DNA of 64,000 nucleotides from Syntrophomonadaceae bacterium (GTDB taxonomy: Bacteria > Bacillota > Syntrophomonadia > Syntrophomonadales > Syntrophomonadaceae): contig JAAYNQ010000002.1 in NCBI GenBank assembly GCA_012520725.1, positions 80,639 through 144,638 on the forward strand. Reading direction: 5' to 3'. Positions 16,870-24,609 of the stretch are shown here, piece after piece; the first letter of the stretch is position 1; the number at the start of each line of letters is the position of its first letter. The notes beneath the pieces are model-generated. The model had not been told where the DNA came from, made no database searches, and saw only the letters and a list, made by a program, of their open reading frames with translations. The translations under genes were made by a program, and so were the position numbers.

Positions 16870-17862
16870 TTATGCCTGCATAGCAGTCATAGCTACTACG
16901 TTAACGATGTCTTCTACGCTACATCCCCTGGACAGGTCATTAACCGGTTTGGCTATACCTTGCAGGATAGGGCCGATTGCTTCCGCTTTGGCCAGTCTCT
17001 GCACCAGTTTATAACCAATATTACCGGCCTGAATATCCGGAAATACCAGTACGTTGCAGCCTCCTGCAATATCACTGCCTGGAGCCTTGGATGCACCTAC
17101 ACTGGGAACAATAGCAGCATCAAACTGGAATTCCCCATCCACTTTCAGTTCCGGGAATTTAGCCTTGGCGATATTGGTAGCTTCAACTACTTTATCTACC
17201 AACTCATGGCTGGCACTACCTTTGGTAGAAAAGGACAGCATTCCCACCTTGGGATCTTTAAACCCGCAAACATTGACCGCGGTTTCCACTGAAGCCTTGG
17301 CAAATTCAGCCATCTGTTGGGCAGTGGGCACGATGGTTACAGCACAATCGGCGAAAACAAACAAGCCATTATCCCCATATTCGCAATTGGGAACAATCAT
17401 AATAAAAGCTCCGGAAACAGCTGAGATGCCAGGAGCAGTTTTAATTATCTGCAAAGCTGGTCTCAATACATTACCGGTAGTATTCTCAGCACCTGCCACT
17501 TCTCCATCCGCTTTCCCCATCATTACCATCATGGAACCAAAATACAGCGGGTCTAAGAGAGTAGCCGCAGCCTTATCCAATGTTACCCCCTTGTCCTTGC
17601 GCATTTCGTAGAAAGCCTGCACAAAGTCATCTTTAAAGGCCGCGGTAGCCGGGTTAATTATTTCGGCTCCAGAAATGTCGGCACCTATTTTGGCTGCCTT
17701 ACCCTTTATCTCGCTCTCATCCCCCAGCAAGATTGGATTGGCTATTTTGTTGTCAATGATGCCTTTAATCGCCTGTAAGGTCCTCTCCTCGGTACCTTCG
17801 GGAAGAACAATAGTCTTTCCCTTCACTGCTGCCTTTTCCCTGATTTGAGCTAACAAACTCAT
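16870..17862 (-). CDS. pta: Phosphate acetyltransferase
   Basis: Converts acetyl-CoA and phosphate to acetyl-phosphate. The 330-residue protein consists of the PTA_PTB domain only, without the regulatory N-terminal domain of the long enterobacterial enzyme. Motifs are KTIVLPEGTEERTL, LLDPLYFGSMMVMMGKADG, MLSFSTKGSASHE and DGEFQFDAAIVP. The start at MSLLAQIREKA has GGGGGAGG eight bases upstream; a longer frame of 18 more residues lacks homology. Confidence 0.97.
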   Translation of the reverse strand: MSLLAQIREKAAVKGKTIVLPEGTEERTLQAIKGIIDNKIANPILLGDESEIKGKAAKIGADISGAEIINPATAAFKDDFVQAFYEMRKDKGVTLDKAAATLLDPLYFGSMMVMMGKADGEVAGAENTTGNVLRPALQIIKTAPGISAVSGAFIMIVPNCEYGDNGLFVFADCAVTIVPTAQQMAEFAKASVETAVNVCGFKDPKVGMLSFSTKGSASHELVDKVVEATNIAKAKFPELKVDGEFQFDAAIVPSVGASKAPGSDIAGGCNVLVFPDIQAGNIGYKLVQRLAKAEAIGPILQGIAKPVNDLSRGCSVEDIVNVVAMTAMQA

Positions 17863-17932
17863 TGGTTTAACCTCCCCCATTTCTTGTCTTGATCGAATTT
17901 TGTGATTATTGCTCACTTCACATTCTTAGTTA

Positions 17933-17938
17933 ATTCTA
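17933..17938 (-). promoter_or_regulatory. Probable extended -10 promoter of pta-ackA
   Basis: TGCTAGAAT on the minus strand provides an extended -10 element (TGnTAGAAT) about 70 bases before pta. No clear -35 box is present at 17 bases, as is usual for extended -10 promoters. The region is shared with the divergent tmcAL gene. Confidence 0.4.
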
Positions 17939-18006
17939 GCATAAATCAAAATATTAGTGGTACATTTATGTTACTATAATCACATAAATATTTACAGGAG
18001 TTAGCT

Positions 18007-19254
18007 ATGCAAGTACTTGCTATAATAGCTGAATACAATCCTTTTCACCACGGACACCGCTATTTGATTGAAGCCGCTCAAAAAAAGCAAAATTTTGACG
18101 GAATTATCTGTGTAATGAGCCCCGATTTTGTTCAACGAGGTGAAGCAGCCCTGTGCAGTAAATGGGCTCGGACTCAAATGGCCTTGCGGGGCGGTGTTGA
18201 CCTGCTTATCGCTTTGCCTTTTGTTTACGCAGTCAGAAGTGCCTATTATTTTGCCCGGGGAGCCATGGAAATAATAGCTCAATGTGGGGTAGCCAGTCAC
18301 CTGGCCTTTGGCAGCGAATCGGGAGATCTTAAGCAATTGCAGTATCTGGCCCAGATAATTACTGAGGAACCGGAGAAATATAAGGAACTGATAAAAAAAC
18401 ACTTGACCCAGGGTTTAAGTTTCCCCGCCGCCAGAGCTCGGGCGTTGCATAACTATCTGAAGTCCGGGGACAAGGAAATGGTATCCTTGCTGGAAGAGCC
18501 TAACAATATTCTGGCCTTGGAGTACTTGCGGGCTATTTATGAATTGGGTTTGCCCATCCAGGCTATAAGCATAAAGAGGAAAGGCTCAGGCTATCATGAC
18601 AGCAAATTGTCGCAAGTATCAAGTGCTACCGCTATCCGACATGCCCTTTTGAATTCAATGCCCCTGGACCGTATTGCCCCATCCCTGCCCCAATACAGCT
18701 GGGAAATACTGAAACGGGAAATAGCTCTAGGCCAGGCCCCCATCAACTCAGCTCTACTGGAAACAGCCATCCTGAGTCGTTTAAGAACTATGAGCCGGCA
18801 GGAAATAAAGCAAATCTATGAGGTATCGGAAGGTTTGGAAAACCGCATTTATGAGGCTGCCCACAGTTGTGGAACCCTGGAAGGTCTGCGCCAATACATA
18901 AAATCCCGGCGTTACAACATGACTAGAATTAACCGTATACTGCTCTATGCTCTCTTGGGAATCACACAATCCATGATAGCCGAGTTGGACCAACAGGGTC
19001 CTTCTTATATTCATGTGCTGGGCTTTTCTCCCCGGGGCCGGATAATATTACAGCAGATGAAAAACCGCTGCCGGATACCGGTATTTAGCCGGGGCAAGGA
19101 CCTGAAACGCTTTTATGAAGAAAACCGGGGATATCCCCCGGGGGATATGCTGGAAGTGGACATTAAAGCAGCTGATATCTATCGCCTCTTCATGCCCAAT
19201 CCCCAGGCCAGGGCTGGTGGCCGCGAATTCACTACCTCTCCCTTTAGAATCTAG
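18007..19254 (+). CDS. tmcAL: tRNA(Met) cytidine acetate ligase (YlbM)
   Basis: Forms N4-acetylcytidine at the wobble position of elongator tRNA-Met using acetate and ATP through acetyl-AMP. The 415-residue protein has the nucleotidyltransferase HxGH motif in AEYNPFHHGHRYLI, then SPDFVQRGEAALCSKWAR, and later SRRYNMTRINRILLYALLG, all family landmarks. The AGGAGTTAGCT ribosome site precedes the ATG. It is divergent from pta-ackA, whose end product acetate is its substrate. Confidence 0.94.
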   Translation: MQVLAIIAEYNPFHHGHRYLIEAAQKKQNFDGIICVMSPDFVQRGEAALCSKWARTQMALRGGVDLLIALPFVYAVRSAYYFARGAMEIIAQCGVASHLAFGSESGDLKQLQYLAQIITEEPEKYKELIKKHLTQGLSFPAARARALHNYLKSGDKEMVSLLEEPNNILALEYLRAIYELGLPIQAISIKRKGSGYHDSKLSQVSSATAIRHALLNSMPLDRIAPSLPQYSWEILKREIALGQAPINSALLETAILSRLRTMSRQEIKQIYEVSEGLENRIYEAAHSCGTLEGLRQYIKSRRYNMTRINRILLYALLGITQSMIAELDQQGPSYIHVLGFSPRGRIILQQMKNRCRIPVFSRGKDLKRFYEENRGYPPGDMLEVDIKAADIYRLFMPNPQARAGGREFTTSPFRI

Positions 19255-19258
19255 TCTT

Positions 19259-20047
19259 CTAAACCTGGGGACTGAATTTCTGCTTCACTTCTTTTAATTC
19301 TTCAAGCTTGGCTAAAGTTGCTTCCCTGCCCAGTGCAATCAGTTCTTGGGCTTTATTAAAGTCCCAGGAATTATATCCGGCCACTGCCGGCTGTATTAAA
19401 ACATCTGATTTATTGCAGATAGTATCCAATTGTTGTCTCTGCATTATATCCAGGGAGGTAAGAATAACGTCCAGGGTATTATTGATCACAATCTGCTTTC
19501 CAGCCCCAAATTTTACATCTACGGCAATAATTATGTCCGCTCCCATTTGGGCTGCAGCTTCAACGGGAACCCGATCAGTAACTGCCCCGTCAACCAGCAG
19601 CATTTGACCCCGGGGTACTGGTCTGAAAATGCCGGGGATGGAAATGCTGGCTCGTATAGCCTCAGCTACCGAACCTTCATTTATGACTACTGTGGTCCCG
19701 GTATAGAGATCGGTAGCTACCATATACACCGGCAGAAAAAGATCCTCAAATCTTTTATTCTTGGTTAAGAGTTTCAAGAATTCATTAATCTTAGTCCCAT
19801 TTATAAATCCCATGGTAGGGATACCTATTTCAAAAAAACGCCCCAGATCTATCTGTTCGAATACTTTTCCCAGGATTTTTATGTCAGTACCGCTGCCATA
19901 TATGCCTCCTATCATAGCCCCCATACTGCTTCCCACTATGAAGTGGAAAGGGATGCCTTGCTCCTCCAGCACCTGCAGTACTCCCACATGGGCCAAGCCT
20001 CTGGCACTTCCAGCCCCCAATACCAGTCCTACTTTGGGCTTATCCAT
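19259..20047 (-). CDS. Patatin-like phospholipase (RssA type)
   Basis: A 262-residue serine hydrolase of the patatin family with a Ser-Asp dyad: the oxyanion loop GAGSARGLAHVGV, nucleophile motif GSSMG, and the aspartate in LVDGAVTDRVPVE. The start is placed at MDKPKVGLVLG, where GGAGGTGAGG lies upstream; a frame extending 17 residues further has no support. Its stop is four bases from the convergent tmcAL stop. The natural lipid substrate is unknown. Confidence 0.87.
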   Translation of the reverse strand: MDKPKVGLVLGAGSARGLAHVGVLQVLEEQGIPFHFIVGSSMGAMIGGIYGSGTDIKILGKVFEQIDLGRFFEIGIPTMGFINGTKINEFLKLLTKNKRFEDLFLPVYMVATDLYTGTTVVINEGSVAEAIRASISIPGIFRPVPRGQMLLVDGAVTDRVPVEAAAQMGADIIIAVDVKFGAGKQIVINNTLDVILTSLDIMQRQQLDTICNKSDVLIQPAVAGYNSWDFNKAQELIALGREATLAKLEELKEVKQKFSPQV

Positions 20048-20192
20048 CTTTAGCCTCACCTCCGGGCGGTTTATCTTTTCCCACTTTATATCTATCAATC
20101 GAGAATTGTACTTCTACCTCTATCTATAGCATACATATATTGTAATTAATATAGTCCCCCTATTTGAATAAACTTCCCGGGGAGCTGATCTT

Positions 20193-21377
20193 TTGACTGG
20201 TACTTATAGCCGAATATTTTTCCTCATTACCATCCTTGTCTTAACTGTATTCATGCTTATAAACCCCCGGGAAACCGTTGATGCGGCAGGATATGGGTTT
20301 AAATTATGGTATATGGTTATAGTTCCGGCTTTACTTCCCTTCTTTATTGCCGCTGAGCTCTTGGTGGGTCTGGGCCTGGCTCAATTCCTGGGAGTACTTC
20401 TGGAACCGGTTATGAGGCCCTTGTTCTGCCTGCCGGGTTGCACTTCCCTGGTAGTAGCCATGGGATTTACTTCTGGTTTTCCGGTTGGGGCTATATTGAC
20501 CAAACGATTATATGAGGAAGAACTGATAAAGCCCCAAGAGGCAGAACGCCTGGTATCCTTCACTAATAATTCCAGTCCCTTGTTTATAATCGGAGCAGTA
20601 GGAGTGGGTATGTTCAATTCACCAGCTCTGGGATGTCTTTTGGCCTTATCCCATTATCTTGCCAATCTAGGGGTAGGGCTGGTATGGGGATTAACTGCCA
20701 CCAGCACCTGGGATAGAAAAAGCAGCTCTTTCGGAGAACTTTGTAAAAGAGCATTCAGAACCCTGGTCCAGCACCAACAAACTTCTCTTCCCCCTGGCCA
20801 ACAGCTAAGCAATGCGGTAAAAAACAGCATTAACAATATATTGCTTATAGCCGGCTTTATTATTCTATTCTCGGTTCTAACCCGAATGCTTTCAGTATGG
20901 GGCATTATGCACTATATATCCCTGTTTTGGGGTCAGGTACTCTTTTTCCTTAAATTACCCTATGAAGCCGCCTACGGAATCGCTATGGGTATGTTTGAAA
21001 TTACCATCGGCTCCCAGACTGTTGCTGCCAGCAGCGGATTGAGCATATTAAATCAAATGCTGGCGGTAAGTATGATCCTGGCCTTTAGCGGTTTCTCCAT
21101 TATTGCTCAGGTAATGGGGGTTTTATCCGGAATGCCGGTTCGCCTTTCCTTTTACCTTAAATCTCGCCTTTTACAGGTATGCTTTTCCCTTTTGCTTACC
21201 TGGACCCTTTATCCTTTATTTTTTAGCCAGGAAGCAGTGTCTACTATAGCTATACCCCTGGAAAAAATCCTATACTCATTGAACGCCTGGCAGATCTCTC
21301 TCTACTCTATGGCGGCCGGTCTGATTATAATAGCTGTAATGATGATATTCAGTCTTTATCGAAGCAGCATCAAATAG
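20193..21377 (+). CDS. ylbJ: Sporulation integral membrane protein YlbJ
   Basis: A polytopic membrane protein (394 residues, about eight to ten hydrophobic segments) required in Bacillus for normal spore cortex formation and belonging to the nucleoside-transporter/Gate superfamily. Landmarks are the opening membrane segment, VVPALLPFFIAAELLVGLG, MGFTSGFPVGAILTKRLYEE, FTNNSSPLFIIGAVGVGMF and GMFEITIGSQ. It uses a TTG start after GGGGAGC. Its last 8 bases overlap the end of the convergent coiled-coil gene. Confidence 0.88.
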   Translation: MTGTYSRIFFLITILVLTVFMLINPRETVDAAGYGFKLWYMVIVPALLPFFIAAELLVGLGLAQFLGVLLEPVMRPLFCLPGCTSLVVAMGFTSGFPVGAILTKRLYEEELIKPQEAERLVSFTNNSSPLFIIGAVGVGMFNSPALGCLLALSHYLANLGVGLVWGLTATSTWDRKSSSFGELCKRAFRTLVQHQQTSLPPGQQLSNAVKNSINNILLIAGFIILFSVLTRMLSVWGIMHYISLFWGQVLFFLKLPYEAAYGIAMGMFEITIGSQTVAASSGLSILNQMLAVSMILAFSGFSIIAQVMGVLSGMPVRLSFYLKSRLLQVCFSLLLTWTLYPLFFSQEAVSTIAIPLEKILYSLNAWQISLYSMAAGLIIIAVMMIFSLYRSSIK

Positions 21378-21837
21378 ACCCCTGTTCGATTTCCCGGCGT
21401 AGCTCCTCCTTACCTGAGGCGATGGTTTCCAGAGTGCGATGCAAGACCAACTCGATATGGGACAGAACCTGTTCAGCATACTGATTGGCTTCCCGTCTAA
21501 CCTCCGCTGCTACTTCTTCTGCTCTTTGTACAATCTCTTCTGCCATCTTAACCGCATTGCGAGTGATTTCACTATCATCTACCATACGGGCCACCTTATG
21601 CCGGGATTCATCCACATACTGATCTGCTTGCTGATATGCCTCTTTAATAATCCTTTCCTTTTCAGAGATAAGCAATCGGGCGGTTTCCAGTTCCTCAGGC
21701 AGAATAGCCCGAAGCCTGTCTATGCGTTCCAGAAATTCGCCGCTGTCAATAATATTTTTCCCGCTGGATAAAGGTAGTTTTTTTCCGTCCTTTAAAATGG
21801 ATTCCATATCATCCAATATCCTGAATATTTCTATCAT
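21370..21837 (-). CDS. Coiled-coil protein, ATP-synthase-b-like, unknown function
   Basis: A 155-residue, highly charged, mostly helical protein. The region from about residue 45 to 150 is a continuous heptad-rich coiled coil with many Glu, Arg and Ala residues (for example AEEIVQRAEEVAAEVRREAN), resembling subunit b of F-type ATPase or DivIVA-like proteins, but without a membrane anchor. Its ATG overlaps the rsmD stop (ATGA). Similar small proteins follow rsmD in Clostridia. I do not recognise a function. Confidence 0.7.
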   Translation of the reverse strand: MIEIFRILDDMESILKDGKKLPLSSGKNIIDSGEFLERIDRLRAILPEELETARLLISEKERIIKEAYQQADQYVDESRHKVARMVDDSEITRNAVKMAEEIVQRAEEVAAEVRREANQYAEQVLSHIELVLHRTLETIASGKEELRREIEQGSI

Positions 21838-22412
21838 TTTTTTATATCCTCCTCATTTATCTGCTTATAATAATGCAAGGTGGACTCGCCATAATTATCA
21901 GCCCTGTATTCCATCAGACATTCCAAGTCCAGGGGCAGGTTCTTTTGGCGCCGGGTTCTGATTATCATCCTGGCATCCTGATTCATTATCTCCCCTTTAT
22001 CCATCCGATACAATATCCGGTCAAATATTTCCTCATCGCTAAAGGGGGGATCTATATATATATAGTCGAATCGATACTTTTTCCTTTCCATTATATCCAG
22101 GGCTCTAAATACATCATTACGATATATTTCAAAGCACTGGGAATCAAATTTACAATTGTCGAGATTTTCCTTAAGCACTCGAATAGCCCTGGCATCTAGA
22201 TCAATGAATACCACCTGGGCCGCTCCCCGACTTAAAGCTTCAATTCCTACACTACCGCTTCCGGCAAACAAGTCCAGGAAACGAGATCCCATTATATCAC
22301 TTCCCAAAACATTAAACAGGGCTTCTTTGATCATATCAGTTACTGGCCTGGTGGACAAACCAGGCGGTGCCTTTAAACGTTTTCCTTTAGCCTTGCCCGC
22401 AATTACCCTCAA
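21834..22412 (-). CDS. rsmD: 16S rRNA (guanine966-N2)-methyltransferase RsmD
   Basis: Methylates G966 of 16S rRNA. The 192-residue Rossmann methyltransferase starts MRVIAGKAKGKRL, has the SAM motif LDLFAGSGSVGIEALSRGA and the catalytic DPPF (canonical N/D-PP-Y/F) in IYIDPPFSDEE. coaD, usually its neighbour, is 9 kb away in this genome. Confidence 0.95.
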   Translation of the reverse strand: MRVIAGKAKGKRLKAPPGLSTRPVTDMIKEALFNVLGSDIMGSRFLDLFAGSGSVGIEALSRGAAQVVFIDLDARAIRVLKENLDNCKFDSQCFEIYRNDVFRALDIMERKKYRFDYIYIDPPFSDEEIFDRILYRMDKGEIMNQDARMIIRTRRQKNLPLDLECLMEYRADNYGESTLHYYKQINEEDIKK

Positions 22413-22501
22413 AGAATATCACCTTCAGCATATTTATATCTACCACTTATTTCTAATATTTTATCACAAAAATTTTTTTATTTATTGTATATAATCTGCC
22501 A

Positions 22502-22612
22502 TAGAAGGCAATCATATAAGTACCAGATAGAAATTCTGGTAAACAAACCCTCCCCAACAACTTTACAAAATTCTCCTCTCCCCAAAATGGCGATCTTATG
22601 ATCGCCATTTTA
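22502..22612 (+). ncRNA. Candidate small RNA with C-rich anti-Shine-Dalgarno motifs
   Basis: In the 385-base gap between divergent rsmD and gpr, no coding frame is seen. A TATAAT box (22490-22495) precedes a hairpin (ACCAGA/TCTGGT, 22522-22540), two single-stranded C-rich tracts (CCCTCCCC at 22548 and TCTCCTCTCCCC at 22572), and a perfect 12-bp terminator stem (22584-22595 with 22600-22611, loop TTAT) ending in TTTT. No plus-strand gene precedes the terminator, so it most simply ends a short non-coding transcript. The -35 box is poor, so this remains a candidate. Confidence 0.4.
22584..22611 (+). terminator. Perfect 12-bp terminator hairpin
   Basis: AAAATGGCGATC, loop TTAT, GATCGCCATTTT. The symmetry would let it work in either direction, but neither adjacent gene reads into it: rsmD and gpr both point away. 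It therefore implies an unannotated transcript. Confidence 0.75.
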
Positions 22613-22797
22613 ATTAAGCACAGCTACTTTCACCTTATTGATCCAGGCAATAATATGATGGGAAAAATTCCAACCTAGGCCTGGAAATACTTCTCCTGCT
22701 GACATTGTTTAAATCCTGTCTGATTCTCCGGTCTAACAATAATAATTTTTGTATAATATTGAGTATTTTAGCAAGAATAAAAGCAGGAGGTATGAAA

Positions 22798-23757
22798 ATG
22801 CAGAAAATCATTGATGAATTTAAGCTCCATATAGATTTAGCGGTGGAAGCCCGGGACCTGGTGCGAGGTACTCGTGATATTGAAGTTCCAGGGGTAGAAG
22901 AGAAGGTAGAAGAGTTTGAACATGTAAAAATAACTACGATTAGCATACTTAATCAAATAGGTGCTGAAAAGATGGGTAAACCCATCGGCACTTATATAAC
23001 CATCGAAACCCCTCCTCTGAAAATCAACAATCCTTATGTAAATGATGAGGTTATTGAAGCTGTAGCCAAATCCTTAAGCACCTTAACTGCTGGAAAACTT
23101 GGCCCCAAAGATCTGGTTTTAATGGTAGGCCTGGGAAACTGGCGGGCCACTCCAGATGCCTTGGGACCCAAATTCATTCAGTATAGTCCAATAACCAGGC
23201 ACTATCATCAATTTGCTCCTGATGCCCTGGTAGAAGGGATGCGGCCGGTTTCCGGGCTTGCTCCCGGAGTACTGGGCATTACGGGCTTGGAAACCTTTGA
23301 GGTTATCAAGGGCACCGTAGATAATGTTAAGCCCGCTTTGCTAATAGTAGTCGATGCTTTGGCAGCCCAGGATGTAGACCGGATCGGAACTACCATACAG
23401 ATGTCAGATACCGGCATTCAACCCGGAGCTGGAGTAGGCAATGCCCGTCATGCTTTGATTGAGGAAGAACTGGGGGTGCCGGTTATCGCCATTGGTTGTC
23501 CAACCATTGTTAGTGCATCAATTATTTCGGTACAGGCTATTAAAAAGTTTTGTGCCCAGGGTGGTGCCATGTACAATGATTCAGTAGCCACTGCAAGTAT
23601 TAATTCAGTACTATCCCGTTTTGGCGGCAGTTTAGCTGTAACTCCTAAAGAGATTGATGATATTATAGAATACACCTCCCGAACTATGGCTATGGGAGTT
23701 GCACAATCATTATTTCCTGGTATTTCCCGGGAACAATTGGAACTCTATATTACCTAA
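22798..23757 (+). CDS. gpr: Germination protease
   Basis: An aspartic-type spore protease that degrades small acid-soluble spore proteins during germination. The 319-residue protein begins [18 protein letters not shown] and contains [44 protein letters not shown] and [23 protein letters not shown] lies seven bases before the chosen ATG; an ATG two codons earlier sits too close to it. A likely SASP substrate is encoded 360 bases downstream on the other strand. Confidence 0.95.
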   Translation: MQKIIDEFKLHIDLAVEARDLVRGTRDIEVPGVEEKVEEFEHVKITTISILNQIGAEKMGKPIGTYITIETPPLKINNPYVNDEVIEAVAKSLSTLTAGKLGPKDLVLMVGLGNWRATPDALGPKFIQYSPITRHYHQFAPDALVEGMRPVSGLAPGVLGITGLETFEVIKGTVDNVKPALLIVVDALAAQDVDRIGTTIQMSDTGIQPGAGVGNARHALIEEELGVPVIAIGCPTIVSASIISVQAIKKFCAQGGAMYNDSVATASINSVLSRFGGSLAVTPKEIDDIIEYTSRTMAMGVAQSLFPGISREQLELYIT

Positions 23758-24010
23758 AAATAAGGCTTTAACAGTCTATTTCTATCAAGCTCTACACATC
23801 TACACCGCAAGCCTCTGGATAGTTGTTTCGGGCTTCAGCTTGTTCAGCAGCTTGCAGTGCCTCATATGTGATTTCTGTTCGTCAGGCCAGAAGTTTGCCT
23901 CCGGCTTCCTTCAGATTCCACCTAGCGATGGACACCTTGCCCTTGGCTATGTGCTTGGGACTATCAACCCGCACTAGGGACTTTCACCCATTAGACTGCC
24001 GGGCGCACTG
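23758..24010 (+). repeat. Degenerate Clostridial repeat element (no functional gene)
   Basis: The 250 bases after gpr contain no ribosome site and read as a composite with two overlapping spurious frames. The segment from about 23870 to 24005 (TTCTGTTCGTCAGGCCAG through CCACCTAGCGATGGACACC to GGGACTTTCACCCATTAGAC and GGGCGCACTG) resembles, from memory, a recurrent non-coding element scattered through Clostridia genomes that yields spurious products of the type [10 protein letters not shown] and RDFHPL. I cannot confirm the family; copy number in the genome would settle it. Confidence 0.4.
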
Positions 24011-24012
24011 AA

Positions 24013-24046
24013 AACAAGCGGATATTTTATAAATAATCCGCTTGTT
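24013..24046. terminator. Bidirectional terminator between gpr and SASP
   Basis: AACAAGCGGAT and ATCCGCTTGTT form an 11-bp stem with an A/T-only loop. It lies between convergent gpr (plus) and the SASP gene (minus) and could stop both. Confidence 0.65.
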
Positions 24047-24115
24047 AAGAGTATTATATTAGGCAATCTATTATTACTTCATGCTCTGATTTTGCTTTTT
24101 GATAGATGTTAGGTC

Positions 24116-24325
24116 TTAGTTCAACTGCCCACCGGCCTGTCTCTGCTGATAATCATAGACCATTTTCTTAACCATCTGTCCACCTATGCTACCAGCCTGA
24201 CGTGAAGTGAGGTCACCATTATAACCCGGCTTTAGGGTTACACCAACTTCCTGAGCTGCCTCCATCTTGAACTGATCCATGGCCTGTTTGGCCTGGGGAA
24301 CTAAGATATTGTTGCTTCTTGCCAC
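24116..24325 (-). CDS. Alpha/beta-type small acid-soluble spore protein
   Basis: A 69-residue DNA-binding spore protein that saturates and protects spore DNA. It has the family pattern LVPQAKQAMDQFKMEAAQE with YNGDLTSRQAGSIGGQMVKKM. The GPR cleavage region corresponds to FKMEAAQE, where Glu-Ala replaces the more usual Glu-Ile/Phe. The start is GTG with AGGAGGTGAAAATAA upstream. The location next to gpr is fitting, although SASP genes are normally scattered. Confidence 0.93.
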   Translation of the reverse strand: MARSNNILVPQAKQAMDQFKMEAAQEVGVTLKPGYNGDLTSRQAGSIGGQMVKKMVYDYQQRQAGGQLN

Positions 24326-24395
24326 TTATTTTCACCTCCTTTGCTTTGCTAGTCTTATTGTCTCCCGTGTAAAAACTTATATGCTAGAAGTATTT

Positions 24396-24515
24396 TCAAG
24401 ACTTTTTATTTTTTTTCTGCTTGGGTCTGGCATCCTCCTTAGTCGTGGTTACATCCTCAAAAGCCCCTAATTCGGCTGCTCTATCCTGGGTTCTTTGCTT
24501 CTTTTTCTTAGCCAT
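24396..24515 (-). CDS. Small lysine-rich protein, 39 residues, unknown
   Basis: A short reading frame with a strong ribosome site (GGGAGGTGAAAAA before ATG) encodes a very basic protein: MAKKKKQRTQDRAAELG, an acidic/Thr segment FEDVTTTKED, and a Lys-rich tail ending QKKNKKS. It precedes the SASP gene by 70 bases on the same strand. Composition suggests a nucleic acid-binding or minor spore protein, but I do not recognise a family. Confidence 0.6.
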   Translation of the reverse strand: MAKKKKQRTQDRAAELGAFEDVTTTKEDARPKQKKNKKS

Positions 24516-24609
24516 TTTTTCACCTCCCAAAAAATATAGTGCTGGGCTCTTGCCTGCACTATTATCTTGGTCTTATTTCCCCATTTTATTTATACATTTA
24601 TTTGTAAAA

